Assembly (NCBI GenBank): GCA_934533135.1
Contig: CAKTBG010000001.1
Location: forward strand, 1-64,000
DNA length: 64,000 nucleotides
Reading direction: 5' to 3'
From: an uncultured Faecalibacterium sp.
Lineage (GTDB): Bacteria; Bacillota; Clostridia; Oscillospirales; Ruminococcaceae
The notes beneath the pieces are model-generated. The model ran no database searches. It saw only the letters and a list, made by a program, of their open reading frames with translations, and was not told the origin of the DNA. Below, in pieces: positions 51,522-60,996 of this stretch. Within the stretch, counting starts at the first letter, position 1, and the number at the start of each line of letters is the position of its first letter. The translations under genes and the position numbers were made by a program.

Positions 51522-52403
51522 ATGGATTACGAAAAGCAGTATCAGGAATATCTTGCCCGGGTCAACCGCGCCTTGGAAGCGGCCTGCAATGTATATCTGC
51601 CCGAAGAATCGGAGGTCTGCCGTGCGGCTCGGTATAGTCTGCTGGGCGGCGGCAAGCGGATCCGTGCGGTGCTGGTGCTGGCCGTCTGCGATATGCTGAA
51701 TGGAAATGCGGAAGCCGCCGAGCAATTTGCAGCGGCGGTCGAGATGCTGCACTGTTATTCGCTGATCCACGACGATCTGCCCTGCATGGACAACGACGAT
51801 CTTCGCCGCGGCAAGCCCTCCTGCCACAAGGCATTTGGGGAGGCAACCGCAATGCTGGCCGGCGATGTTCTGCTGACGGAGGCCTTTGAGGTGATCGCCA
51901 ACGCGTCGGCTTCGCCGGAGATCTGTGTCCGTGCGGCCAAGGCTTTGGGTGCCGGTGCAGGCAGCCACGGCATGGTCTATGGGCAGGAGCTTGATCTGAA
52001 GTATGAGGCACTGGCAGCGACGGAAGAGCAGCTGCGGCAGATCCACCGCCACAAGACGGGTGCGCTGATCAATGCCGCCGTCCAGATGGGTGCAGCAGCA
52101 GCACAGGCCACAGAGACCCAGAGCAAAGAACTGGAAGCTTATGCGCACGGCATCGGTCTGGTGTTCCAGATCGTGGACGATGTGCTGGATGTTGTCGGCT
52201 CGCAGGAGCAGCTGGGCAAGCCCATCGGCAGCGACAGTGAGAACGGTAAAACGACGTTTGTGACCCTCTTCGGCACAGACGGTGCGATGGAACTGGCACA
52301 CAAGCTGAACGACGAGACCTGCGCGACCCTGCGTGCCGAATTTGGCAGTTCGAGCACATTTCTCGAGACGCTGGCGCAGCAGCTGCTGGTGCGCAGCAAC
52401 TGA
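51522..52403 (+). CDS. ispA: Farnesyl diphosphate synthase (polyprenyl synthetase)
   Basis: The protein has 293 residues with GGGKRIRAVL, the first Asp-rich motif DDLPCMDNDDLRRG (84-97), the second QIVDDVLD and KTGALINAAV. It joins IPP and DMAPP to farnesyl diphosphate, using precursors from Dxs encoded nearby. AAGGAGG before ATG 51522. Position between xseB and dxs is conserved in Firmicutes. Confidence 0.95.
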   Translation: MDYEKQYQEYLARVNRALEAACNVYLPEESEVCRAARYSLLGGGKRIRAVLVLAVCDMLNGNAEAAEQFAAAVEMLHCYSLIHDDLPCMDNDDLRRGKPSCHKAFGEATAMLAGDVLLTEAFEVIANASASPEICVRAAKALGAGAGSHGMVYGQELDLKYEALAATEEQLRQIHRHKTGALINAAVQMGAAAAQATETQSKELEAYAHGIGLVFQIVDDVLDVVGSQEQLGKPIGSDSENGKTTFVTLFGTDGAMELAHKLNDETCATLRAEFGSSSTFLETLAQQLLVRSN

Positions 52404-52443
52404 AAACAGACCCTGTGAAAGAATAAAAAGGTGGATAAAAACC

Positions 52444-52917
52444 ATGCAACTAATCAGAGAACTTCTCTCCATGAATGAGATCCTGACCGTGTCGCTGCTG
52501 GGCTGGTTTACTGCGCAGGTGCTCAAGACGATCATCAATTTCATTCTGCTCGGGAAATTTCAGCTGGAGCGGATGTGGGGCGACGGCGGTATGCCCAGTG
52601 CCCACAGCGCGACCGTTTGCGCTATGGTCATCGCAACGGCGCGCAGCGAAGGCATTGCTTCGCCTATTTTTGCAATCGCCAGCGTGCTGGCCATCATCAC
52701 GATGCACGACGCCATGGGTGTCCGGTATGAGACCGGCGAGCAGGCCAAGGTGCTGAACCGGATGATCGAGCAGTGGATCGACGTCAGCGAAAAGAACGCG
52801 CCGCTGCTGCAGAATCTGCACCTGAAAGAGATGGTGGGGCATACACCGCTTCAGGTTGTGGCGGGCGTTGTGGTCGGTGTGGTCGTCGGCTTCCTCTATC
52901 CCATGAGTCTGGTGTAA
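52444..52917 (+). CDS. Divergent PAP2 family membrane protein (DUF212)
   Basis: The protein has 157 residues with about four membrane segments. GDGGMPSAHSATVCAM and AIITMHDAMGVRYETGEQAKVLN are the DUF212 signatures, related to PAP2 phosphatases (SAHS and H-D motifs). The substrate may be a lipid or polyprenyl phosphate, which fits its place between ispA and dxs; this is inference. AAAGGTGG lies upstream of ATG 52444. Confidence 0.88.
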   Translation: MQLIRELLSMNEILTVSLLGWFTAQVLKTIINFILLGKFQLERMWGDGGMPSAHSATVCAMVIATARSEGIASPIFAIASVLAIITMHDAMGVRYETGEQAKVLNRMIEQWIDVSEKNAPLLQNLHLKEMVGHTPLQVVAGVVVGVVVGFLYPMSLV

Positions 52918-52977
52918 GATAAGCGGTGCAGGCAGCATTGGCCTGCGGAAGAACAACTTGGAGAAGGATGTGGATTT

Positions 52978-54870
52978 ATGAATTCTTCTTTGCTGGATAA
53001 GATCCATCAGCCCAGTGATCTGAAAAAGCTGACCAGCGGACAGGTGGAAGCACTCTGCGAAGAAATTCGGAAATTTCTGCTGGACAATGTTTCCAAAACA
53101 GGCGGTCATCTGGCCTCGAACCTCGGCGCAGTCGAACTGACGGTCGCGCTCCATCGGGTGCTGGAAACGCCCAAAGATGAGATCGTATTTGATGTGGGAC
53201 ATCAGTGCTACACCCACAAACTGCTGACCGGCCGCAAAGAGGGCTTTGCGAAGCTGCGTCAGATTGACGGCATTTCTGGTTTCCCCAATCCCAATGAGAG
53301 CAAGCACGACGCCTTTATTGCAGGCCATGGCAACACGGCTCTTTCGCTGGCCATTGGCATTGCGTGGGCCAAAAAGCTGCGCGGAGAACCGGGCGAGGTC
53401 GTCGCCATCATCGGCGATGGTGCGTTCACGGGCGGTATGGTCTACGAGGGCATGAACAACATCGGCCATCTGGACAACCTGATCGTGATCCTGAACGACA
53501 ACAAGATGTCCATTTCCAAAAATGTCGGTGCGCTGGCACGTTACCTCAACCATCTGCGCACCACCAATACTTATCTTGACGCGAAGGAGAACGTCCGCAC
53601 CTTCTTGGACGGCGTTCCGGTGATCGGTCCGCCGCTGAAGGTCGCCATCGGCAACGGCAAAAAGCTGGTGCGCCGCGCCATGTATCATTCGACCATGTTC
53701 GAGGATATGGGCTTTTATTACTATGGCCCGGTGGATGGCCACAACGAGCCGGAATTGGAGCGCACACTGCGCAACATCTGCAAGCAGTCCGGCCCGCATT
53801 TTCTGCACATTGTCACCACCAAGGGCAAGGGCTATCAGCCAGCAGAAAACAACCCGGGCAACTACCACGGTGTTTCCAAGTTCGATCAATTCGATCTGCA
53901 GGGGCTTCCCGACCCGGAAGTGGCTCCCAAGGAGTCCTTCTCCACGGTGTTTGGCAATGTCCTGAACAAAGAAGGAACGGCCAACCAAAAGATCTGCGCC
54001 ATCACCGCCGCCATGAAGTACGGCACCGGTCTGCAGTTCTTTTACCACAGCCATCGGGATCGTTTCTTTGATGTCGGCATGGCAGAGCAGCACGCCGTCA
54101 CCTTTGCGGCAGGTCTGGCCAGTCAGGGAATGCTGCCGGTGGTCTGCATCTACTCGACCTTCCTGCAGCGTTCTTACGATCAGATCATCCATGATGTGAA
54201 TCTGCTCAAGGAAAACGTCGTTTTTGCCATCGACCGTGCGGGTTTTGTTCCGGCGGACGGTGAGACCCATCAGGGTATTTATGACCCGGCCTTCCTCAGT
54301 CAGGTCGGAATGCCGATCTATTCGCCCTCCAACTACGCCGAGCTGAAGTACTGGCTGCCGAAACTGCTGCAGGAGGATCAAAAAGGCCCCCGTGCCATCC
54401 GGTATCCCCGCGGCGGCGAGACGGATTTTCTGGCACAGTACGGCTGCTCGGGCAAGGAGTTTGATCCGCTTTATACGGCACCGGGAGCACAGGCGGTCAT
54501 GGTCAGCTATGCTGACGAAGTGGAGGATGTTCTGCACGCAGCCATGCAGCTGGGCGAAGAAGGCATCCCCTGCGACGTCTGCAAACTTGTAAAGATATTC
54601 CCCTTTACAGAAGAGCTTATCGAGAGGATTTCGCGCTATCCGGTCGTTTTGATGGCAGAGGAGTGCGTGGCCTGCGGCGGCATCGGGGAGCATCTGGAAG
54701 TTGCGCTCCGGAAAGCGGGTTGGAAGGGAACCTACCTCCACCGCGCTGTGGAGAATGTTTGCCTGCCCCATGCGACCGTGCCGCAGATCAAGCAGGTCAC
54801 CGGACTGGATGCAGCACATCTGGCACAGGATATTCGGAATGCAGCAGCGAAAGGAGAAGCAACGCTTTGA
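52978..54870 (+). CDS. dxs: 1-deoxy-D-xylulose-5-phosphate synthase
   Basis: The protein has 630 residues. It has GGHLASNLGAVELTVALH, the TPP motif GDGAFTGGMVYEGMNN, and DVGMAEQHAVTFAAGLA with the catalytic Glu, then the C-terminal transketolase domain. It commits pyruvate and glyceraldehyde 3-phosphate to the non-mevalonate isoprenoid pathway that feeds IspA. Its stop overlaps the TlyA start (TTGA). Confidence 0.96.
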   Translation: MNSSLLDKIHQPSDLKKLTSGQVEALCEEIRKFLLDNVSKTGGHLASNLGAVELTVALHRVLETPKDEIVFDVGHQCYTHKLLTGRKEGFAKLRQIDGISGFPNPNESKHDAFIAGHGNTALSLAIGIAWAKKLRGEPGEVVAIIGDGAFTGGMVYEGMNNIGHLDNLIVILNDNKMSISKNVGALARYLNHLRTTNTYLDAKENVRTFLDGVPVIGPPLKVAIGNGKKLVRRAMYHSTMFEDMGFYYYGPVDGHNEPELERTLRNICKQSGPHFLHIVTTKGKGYQPAENNPGNYHGVSKFDQFDLQGLPDPEVAPKESFSTVFGNVLNKEGTANQKICAITAAMKYGTGLQFFYHSHRDRFFDVGMAEQHAVTFAAGLASQGMLPVVCIYSTFLQRSYDQIIHDVNLLKENVVFAIDRAGFVPADGETHQGIYDPAFLSQVGMPIYSPSNYAELKYWLPKLLQEDQKGPRAIRYPRGGETDFLAQYGCSGKEFDPLYTAPGAQAVMVSYADEVEDVLHAAMQLGEEGIPCDVCKLVKIFPFTEELIERISRYPVVLMAEECVACGGIGEHLEVALRKAGWKGTYLHRAVENVCLPHATVPQIKQVTGLDAAHLAQDIRNAAAKGEATL

Positions 54871-55670
54871 AAATGCGATTGGATCAATATCTGGTTCAGC
54901 ATGGGCTGATCCAGAGCCGGGAGCGGGCAAAAGCGATGATCATGTCCGGCGTGGTCTTTGTCAACAATCAGAAGGTGGACAAAGCCGGTGAGATGATCAA
55001 AGAGGACGCCGTGGTGGAAGTACGCGGCCACGACATCGGTTATGTCAGCCGCGGCGGACTCAAATTGGAAAAGGCAATGCAGTGTTTCCCGCTGACGCCG
55101 AAGGGCAAGGTCTGCATGGACATCGGTGCCTCGACCGGCGGCTTCACCGATTGTATGCTCCAGAACGGAGCAGTCAAGGTCTATGCGGTGGATGTGGGCT
55201 ACGGCCAGCTGGCATGGAGCCTGCGCACCGATCCGCGGGTCATCAACATGGAGCGAACCAACATCCGCAATGTGACCCTCGACCAGCTGGAAGAGCCGGT
55301 GGAGTTTTTCAGCGTGGATGTGTCGTTCATCTCTCTGCATCATATCTTCCCGGTGGCGCAGGCCATCACCACGCCGGATGCCATGGGCGTCTGTCTGGTC
55401 AAGCCGCAATTTGAAGCCGGGCGGGAAAAGGTCGGCAAAAACGGCGTCGTCCGCGACCCGGCCACCCACCGCGAAGTCCTGCACAACGCCATGGGGTATG
55501 CGGCAGCAAACGGTTTTGTCGTCCGCGGGTTGGATTTCAGCCCGGTCAAGGGGCCGGAGGGCAACATTGAATATCTGATGTTCGTGCAGAAGAGCGATGC
55601 CCCAGCCGTTTTGGACGATTCGATCGCAGAGCAGGTGGTTGCGGCCAGCCACGCATCTCTGGACAAATAA
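54867..55670 (+). CDS. tlyA: TlyA family rRNA methyltransferase
   Basis: The protein has 267 residues: N-terminal S4 RNA-binding domain (MRLDQYLVQHGLIQSRERAKAMIMSG) and an FtsJ-type methyltransferase domain with CMDIGASTGGFTDCMLQNGA and VDVGYGQLAW. Homologues methylate ribosomal RNA 2'-O positions. TTG 54867 has AAGGAG 10 bases upstream; ATG 54873 would be 16 away. It overlaps dxs by 4 bases. Confidence 0.93.
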   Translation: MKMRLDQYLVQHGLIQSRERAKAMIMSGVVFVNNQKVDKAGEMIKEDAVVEVRGHDIGYVSRGGLKLEKAMQCFPLTPKGKVCMDIGASTGGFTDCMLQNGAVKVYAVDVGYGQLAWSLRTDPRVINMERTNIRNVTLDQLEEPVEFFSVDVSFISLHHIFPVAQAITTPDAMGVCLVKPQFEAGREKVGKNGVVRDPATHREVLHNAMGYAAANGFVVRGLDFSPVKGPEGNIEYLMFVQKSDAPAVLDDSIAEQVVAASHASLDK

Positions 55671-55694
55671 AACACTGCAGAAGGAGTGAGGACG

Positions 55695-56546
55695 ATGACG
55701 GTTTATATCTCTCCGAACCCCGGAAAGCCGCAGGCCTACAGCATTGCCCTGCGCGCAGCGCAGATCCTGCTGACCCACGATGCACAGATCTTGATGCAGG
55801 ATATGCTGCAGAACGATTGCTCGGCCATGGGAGTGCAGTATCTGCCTCTGGAGGATTGTCTGCGGCAAACGGATGTGATCCTGACCATCGGCGGAGATGG
55901 AACGATTCTCCATGAAGCAAACCGCTCGCTGAAGTATCACAAGCCGATCCTTGGCATCAACTTGGGGCGGTGCGGCTTCCTTGCGACCTGCGAGATCGAC
56001 GAGATGGAAACCAAGCTCTCGGCCGTGGCGCGGGGCGATTTTTCGCTGGACAACCGGATGCTGCTCTATGTCCGCGTACTCGGGGATGACACTTGGCAGG
56101 GGCACGCGCTGAACGACGTCGTGGTGACCAAGGGTCGTTTGCAGCAGGCCATCGACTTCAGCATCTACTGCGATGATACGCTGGTGGAACACTATCGGGG
56201 CGACGGCGTGATCGTGGCCACGCCCACCGGCTCCACCGCGTATTCGCTGGCGGCCGGCGGCCCGATCCTGGACTCCCAAACCAAGGGCATTGTCGTCACG
56301 CCGATCTGCCCCCACAGCCTGTCGAGTCCGGCGATGGTTTTCGCGCAGGAACGAAAGATCAACATCTGCGTTGGACAGGTGGCAGAGGATGAAGTGTTTA
56401 TCAGCTGTGATGGTGCAGCGGGTTATTCCCTGCAAACCGGCGCGACCGCAGAGGTGCGGCTGTCGGATCAGATCGTGCAGCTGATCACCTTCTGCAAGGC
56501 GGATCAGTTTCAGGCGATCGACCAGAAACTCCGCAGCAGACGCTGA
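55695..56546 (+). CDS. nadK: NAD kinase
   Basis: The protein has 283 residues with the GGDGT motif (66-70), the N/D segment GHALNDVVV and GDGVIVATPTGSTAYSLAAGGP. It phosphorylates NAD to NADP. AAGGAG stands 8-9 bases before ATG 55695; a GTG at 55686 overlaps the site. The tlyA-nadK-argR-recN order is standard. Confidence 0.96.
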   Translation: MTVYISPNPGKPQAYSIALRAAQILLTHDAQILMQDMLQNDCSAMGVQYLPLEDCLRQTDVILTIGGDGTILHEANRSLKYHKPILGINLGRCGFLATCEIDEMETKLSAVARGDFSLDNRMLLYVRVLGDDTWQGHALNDVVVTKGRLQQAIDFSIYCDDTLVEHYRGDGVIVATPTGSTAYSLAAGGPILDSQTKGIVVTPICPHSLSSPAMVFAQERKINICVGQVAEDEVFISCDGAAGYSLQTGATAEVRLSDQIVQLITFCKADQFQAIDQKLRSRR

Positions 56547-56577
56547 TTTTCCCGGAAACGAATGGAGGCGAGCGCAG

Positions 56578-57066
56578 ATGAATCGCAACAACCAAACGGA
56601 AGCAAAAGGAAAAAATGAACGCCTGCAAACGATCCTCCGGCTGGTGCAGGAGCACCCGATCAGCCGACAGGAGGTTTTGCTGGATTATCTCCGCAAAGAG
56701 GGGTTTGCGGTCACGCAGGCGACCATCTCCCGGGATATCCGGGAGCTTTGTCTGGTCAAGGCTTCCACCAGCGAAGGATATCGCTATGTGTCCAGCCGTG
56801 CGGAGAGCGCGAACCCGAAAATTCAGGGGCGATTTGAAACAATTTTCCATGAGTCGGTTCTCGGAGTGGATTTTGCCGGCCACGTTGTGCTGGTAAAATG
56901 CTATTCCGGCATGGCAAATGCTGCCTGCGAAGTTTTTGACGCGCTGAAATGGAAAAATGTTGTCGGAACTCTTTCGGGCGACGATACCTTCCTGATCGTG
57001 GCGCGGTCAGAGCGGGATGCCAAAACCATCTGTTCGGAGCTGACCCGTCACATCGGCTCGAAATAA
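56578..57066 (+). CDS. argR: Arginine repressor ArgR/AhrC
   Basis: The protein has 162 residues: N-terminal winged helix with FAVTQATISRDIRELCLVK, and C-terminal hexamerisation domain with arginine-binding GTLSGDDTFLIVAR. It controls arginine synthesis and degradation. No arginine genes lie in the window; the place before recN is conserved across Firmicutes. Confidence 0.95.
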   Translation: MNRNNQTEAKGKNERLQTILRLVQEHPISRQEVLLDYLRKEGFAVTQATISRDIRELCLVKASTSEGYRYVSSRAESANPKIQGRFETIFHESVLGVDFAGHVVLVKCYSGMANAACEVFDALKWKNVVGTLSGDDTFLIVARSERDAKTICSELTRHIGSK

Positions 57067-57081
57067 TGCAGGAGTGAAACT

Positions 57082-58752
57082 ATGCTGAGCAGCCTTCAAA
57101 TTGAAAATGTCGCCGTGATCCAGAAGGCCAACGTCCATTTTGAAAAGGGATTGAACGTCCTGACCGGCGAGACCGGCGCAGGCAAGTCGATCCTGATCGA
57201 CTCGATCAACGCCATTCTCGGCAACCGAACCTCCAAGGATCTGGTGCGTACCGGTGCGCCGAAAGCGGTCATCCGCGCTGCCTTTGAGGATGTGCCCGCT
57301 GCGGTGCTGGACAAGCTGGAAAAGGCCGGATACGAGCGGTCGGATGCTCTGCTGCTGAGCCGCGAGATCACTGCCGAAGGGAAGAGCAGCTGCCGCATCA
57401 ATGGAATGCCGGCCACGGCTGCCGTCCTGCGGGATCTGTGCGGCGGACTCATCAACATCAACGGCCAGCACGACTCGGTGGGGCTGCTGAATCCGGCACA
57501 CCACGAGGAAATTCTGGATGCTTACGCCCAAAACGGGGCTGTGTATCAGGAGTATTATGCGGTGTATCGGGAATTGGTCGGGGTCAAAAAGGCATTGGAT
57601 GCCATGATCACGGACGAAAACGAGAAACAGCGTCGGATCGAGCTGCTGCGCTATCAGGTGCAGGAGATCGACGATGCGGATCTGAAAGTCGGCGAGGAGC
57701 AAACATTGGAAAGCCGCCGGAAGGTGCTGGCCAATGCCTCTACCATCCGGGATCGGATCGCGCAGGCATACGCACTGCTTTCGGGCGGAGACGATTCTTC
57801 GGGAGCCGTCGATTTTCTGGGAGAAGCGTCCAACGCCATCGACACCGCGGCTCAGCTGGACGGAGGGCTTTCGGCCAGCGCGGGTCAGCTGCTGGATCTC
57901 TACTATACCGCAAAGGACGTGGCGGCGGATCTGATCGGCCGACTGGATGAATACGACTCCAACGATGCAGAGTTGGACGAGATCGAACAGCGGATCGACC
58001 GCATTTACAAGCTCAAACGGAAATACGGCGATACGGTGGAGGATATTCTGGCCTTTGGCGACAAGGCCCGGCAGGAGCTGGAGACGATCCAGTCCTCGCA
58101 GGAGCGGGCAGAGCATCTGCAGGCTGAAAAGCACCGCCTGTATACGCTGGCACGCGAGAAAGCCGAGCTCCTGACCCAGACCCGCCTGAAAGCGTTTGAA
58201 GAGCTGAACAAGCGGATCTCCGGCACATTGGACTTTCTGAATATGCCCGGTGTCCGGATGACGCTCCGCCATGCCCGCGGACCGCTGGCCAGCCATGGAC
58301 AGGACAGTGTGGAATTTTACATTTCCACCAACCCCGGCGAAGACCCGAAGCCGCTGGCGAAGATCGCCTCGGGCGGTGAGCTGAGCCGCATCACCCTTGC
58401 CATCAAAAACGCTATGGCCGATAAGGACGCTGTGCCGACCGTCATTTATGACGAGATCGACAGCGGCGTTTCGGGCAAAGCGGCCAGCCGGATCGGCGAG
58501 GTTCTGCGTCAGAGCGCAAGGGGGCACCAGATCCTGTGCATTACCCATACGGCGCAGATCGCTGCGCTGGCCGACTGCCATTTGCTGATCCAGAAAAACA
58601 TCACCAACGACCGCACCTATACCGAGATCCATCCGCTGGATGCGTCCGGCCGGGTGGATGCCTTGGCGCACCTGATCTCGGGCGACCATGTCACCGAGCT
58701 GTCCCGCGCCAATGCACGGGAGATGCTGGGGCTGGCCGAAAAACAGGCGTAA
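57082..58752 (+). CDS. recN: DNA repair protein RecN
   Basis: The protein has 556 residues, SMC-like: Walker A GETGAGKS (30-37), long central coiled coils, signature ASGGELSRITLAIK and Walker B VIYDEIDSGVSG. It acts in double-strand break repair. It ends the conserved block; in Bacillus spoIVB and spo0A come next, here a T-box and tyrS. Confidence 0.96.
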   Translation: MLSSLQIENVAVIQKANVHFEKGLNVLTGETGAGKSILIDSINAILGNRTSKDLVRTGAPKAVIRAAFEDVPAAVLDKLEKAGYERSDALLLSREITAEGKSSCRINGMPATAAVLRDLCGGLININGQHDSVGLLNPAHHEEILDAYAQNGAVYQEYYAVYRELVGVKKALDAMITDENEKQRRIELLRYQVQEIDDADLKVGEEQTLESRRKVLANASTIRDRIAQAYALLSGGDDSSGAVDFLGEASNAIDTAAQLDGGLSASAGQLLDLYYTAKDVAADLIGRLDEYDSNDAELDEIEQRIDRIYKLKRKYGDTVEDILAFGDKARQELETIQSSQERAEHLQAEKHRLYTLAREKAELLTQTRLKAFEELNKRISGTLDFLNMPGVRMTLRHARGPLASHGQDSVEFYISTNPGEDPKPLAKIASGGELSRITLAIKNAMADKDAVPTVIYDEIDSGVSGKAASRIGEVLRQSARGHQILCITHTAQIAALADCHLLIQKNITNDRTYTEIHPLDASGRVDALAHLISGDHVTELSRANAREMLGLAEKQA

Positions 58753-58772
58753 GAAAAGGTGTGCGTTTGGCG

Positions 58773-58801
58773 TTGACATTGCCCCTAAAATGTGATAGAC
58801 T
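58773..58801 (+). promoter_or_regulatory. Promoter of tyrS
   Basis: TTGACA (58773-58778, perfect), a 17-bp spacer and TAGACT (58796-58801). The transcript starts near 58808 and opens the T-box leader. Confidence 0.75.
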
Positions 58802-58807
58802 GTTTTC

Positions 58808-59094
58808 TGTTAAAAGCGTTGATGGGAACAAGTACCCTGTCGGCTTCTGCCCAGAGAGACCCCGGTTGGTGCAAGGGGTGTGCAGAACAGCAGGGGAAAT
58901 ACCTCCCGGAGCTGCAGGCTGAATGAGAGCATTCTCTAGTAGGCTGTGCCGCGTGCGAGCGTTAGAAACGCAGGAGTGTCCTCCTACTCTGGGGTGCGCA
59001 CTCGTGAGGCCGTTTTTGTGAGAAAACGGCAAACAGAGGTGGTACCGCGATTTTCTCGCCCTCTGCCAATTCAGTTTGGCAGAGGGCGTTTTTG
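58808..59094 (+). ncRNA. Tyrosine T-box riboswitch
   Basis: The leader contains the T-box sequence AGAGGTGGTACCGCG (59035-59049), whose TGGT pairs with the uncharged tRNA acceptor end. The terminator CGCCCTCTGCCAA/TTGGCAGAGGGCG followed by T5 lies at 59057-59093. A Stem I region holds GGGAACAAGTACCC with specifier TAC (58833-58835) for tyrosine. Uncharged tRNA-Tyr should favour the antiterminator and tyrS expression. Confidence 0.93.
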
Positions 59095-59128
59095 TACCCT
59101 CTGCCCCAAAGCATGGAGGTAAACAACT

Positions 59129-60346
59129 ATGACGCTCTACGAAGAACTCAAAGCCCGCGGTCTGGTGGCGCAGATCACCGATGATGAAATCATCGACCTC
59201 ATCAACAACGGCAAAGCGACTTTCTACATCGGTTTTGACTGCACCGCCGACAGCCTGACCGCCGGCCACTTTATGGCTCTGACGCTGATGAAGCGTCTGC
59301 AGATGGCAGGCAACAAACCCATCGCCCTGATCGGCGGCGGCACCACCATGATCGGTGACCCTTCCGGCCGCACCGATATGCGCAAGATGCTGACCAAAGA
59401 GGACATTGCCCACAACGCTGCCTGCTTCAAAAAGCAGATGGAGAAATTCATTGACTTCTCCGAGGGGAAGGCTTTGATGCTGAACAACGCCGACTGGCTG
59501 CTCAACCTGAATTACGTCGAGCTTCTGCGGGATGTGGGTGCCTGCTTCTCGGTCAACAATATGCTTCGTGCCAAGTGCTATGAGCAGCGGATGGAAAAAG
59601 GTCTGTCCTTCCTCGAGTTCAACTACATGATCATGCAGAGCTACGATTTCTACTATATGTTCCAGCACTACGGCTGCAATATGCAGTTCGGCGGCGACGA
59701 CCAGTGGAGCAATATGCTGGGCGGCACCGAGCTGATCCGCCGCAAGCTGGGCAAGGATGCTTACGCCATGACCATCACCCTGCTGACCGACTCGCAGGGC
59801 AAGAAGATGGGCAAGACCGCCGGCAACGCGGTCTGGCTTGACCCCAATAAGACCAGCCCCTTCGAGTTTTATCAGTATTGGCGCAATGTCGGCGATGCAG
59901 ATGTCATGAAGTGCATCCGGATGCTGACGTTCCTGCCGCTGGAGCAGATCGACGAAATGGCCACTTGGAAGGATCAGCGCATCAATGAGGCCAAGGAGAT
60001 CCTTGCCTATGAGCTGACCAAGATGGTTCATGGCGAAGAAGAGGCAGAAAAGGCGCAGAACTCTGCCCGTGCGCTGTTCAGCGGTGCAGCGGATACGGAG
60101 CATATGCCCACCACCCAGCTGACCGAGGCGGATCTGACCGATGGCTCCATCGGCATCCTGACCCTGATGGTCAAGGCAGGTCTGGCTGCTTCCAACGGCG
60201 AAGCCCGCCGTCTGGTCACGCAGGGAGGCGTTCTCGTCGATGGCGAGAAGGTGGCCGCACCCACGGCCAGCTACACGGCGGAACAGCTGACCAAGGGCAT
60301 TGTCGTCAAGAAAGGCAAGAAAGTCTACCATAAGATCACCCTGTGA
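59129..60346 (+). CDS. tyrS: Tyrosyl-tRNA synthetase
   Basis: The protein has 405 residues: class I catalytic domain with the HIGH-type motif in ADSLTAGHFMAL (first His replaced, as in many TyrRS), tyrosine site FLEFNYMIMQSYDFYYM and FGGDDQWSNMLGG, the KMSKS-type motif GKKMGKTAGNAVW, and a C-terminal S4 domain. AUG follows GGAGG. Regulated by the T-box upstream. Confidence 0.96.
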   Translation: MTLYEELKARGLVAQITDDEIIDLINNGKATFYIGFDCTADSLTAGHFMALTLMKRLQMAGNKPIALIGGGTTMIGDPSGRTDMRKMLTKEDIAHNAACFKKQMEKFIDFSEGKALMLNNADWLLNLNYVELLRDVGACFSVNNMLRAKCYEQRMEKGLSFLEFNYMIMQSYDFYYMFQHYGCNMQFGGDDQWSNMLGGTELIRRKLGKDAYAMTITLLTDSQGKKMGKTAGNAVWLDPNKTSPFEFYQYWRNVGDADVMKCIRMLTFLPLEQIDEMATWKDQRINEAKEILAYELTKMVHGEEEAEKAQNSARALFSGAADTEHMPTTQLTEADLTDGSIGILTLMVKAGLAASNGEARRLVTQGGVLVDGEKVAAPTASYTAEQLTKGIVVKKGKKVYHKITL

Positions 60347-60387
60347 TCTGCGCCGGATCTGCACGGATCGTTAAAATAGCATAACAA

Positions 60388-60437
60388 AACGGCACCACCG
60401 GTGTTCCCCCCGAAAGGGAACCGGATGGTGCCGTTTT
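60388..60437. terminator. Bidirectional terminator between tyrS and the dap operon
   Basis: ACGGCACCA pairs with TGGTGCCGT with inner pairing GTTCCC/GGGAAC, flanked by A and T runs. It serves convergent tyrS and the ACT-protein gene. Confidence 0.8.
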
Positions 60438-60479
60438 TGCGTTTTTGTGTATTGGTTAAGCAGCGTTCACCGGGCGTGC

Positions 60480-60947
60480 TTACAGGGCAAAAGCCTTGTG
60501 CAGCACCTCGTAGGCGGCGTCCTCGTTCTCCGCATGGACCAGCAGCGAGATGTCCAGATCGCTGGTGGTAATGAGCAGGACTTCGATGCCCGCAATGGCC
60601 AGCGCATTCAGGGCACGGGCTGCAACGCCGCAGCTCGTCACCATCTCTTCGCCAAAGAGGTTCAGCTTGGAGTAGCCGACACTGATGAGGGGAGAGGCCT
60701 TTGCATCCTTGTCGAGGTTGGCCGCAGAGATGGCCTTCATCACCAGCGGCAGGTCGCTGCTGGCGGCCGTGAAGCTGAAGTCAATGCTGGTTCCGTGGGG
60801 TGCGCTCTGGCTGATCATATCCACGACCACACCGGTATCGGCAAAGATCTGGAGATACCGTGCCAGACTGTTGCCTTTGAAGGCAACGTCCTGCACACTG
60901 ATCATCATCTGGCTGGGCGCAATGTTGATTTTGGATACACCGTACAT
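60480..60947 (-). CDS. Free-standing ACT-domain protein, aspartokinase regulatory-domain type
   Basis: The protein has 155 residues forming two ACT domains (about 8-80 and 85-153) like the regulatory C-terminus of aspartokinase (ISVQDVAFKGNSLARYLQIFADTGVVVDMISQS..., SCGVAARALNALAIAGIEVLLITTSDLDISLLV). There is no kinase domain. It is the last gene of asd-dapA-dapB, whose pathway starts with aspartokinase, so it may bind lysine or another effector and act in trans; this is inference. The gap to dapB is 49 bases. Confidence 0.8.
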   Translation of the reverse strand: MYGVSKINIAPSQMMISVQDVAFKGNSLARYLQIFADTGVVVDMISQSAPHGTSIDFSFTAASSDLPLVMKAISAANLDKDAKASPLISVGYSKLNLFGEEMVTSCGVAARALNALAIAGIEVLLITTSDLDISLLVHAENEDAAYEVLHKAFAL

Positions 60948-60996
60948 AATAACACTCCTTCTGCCCGTTGAGGGCGTTTCGTGTGAACGGAACGGA

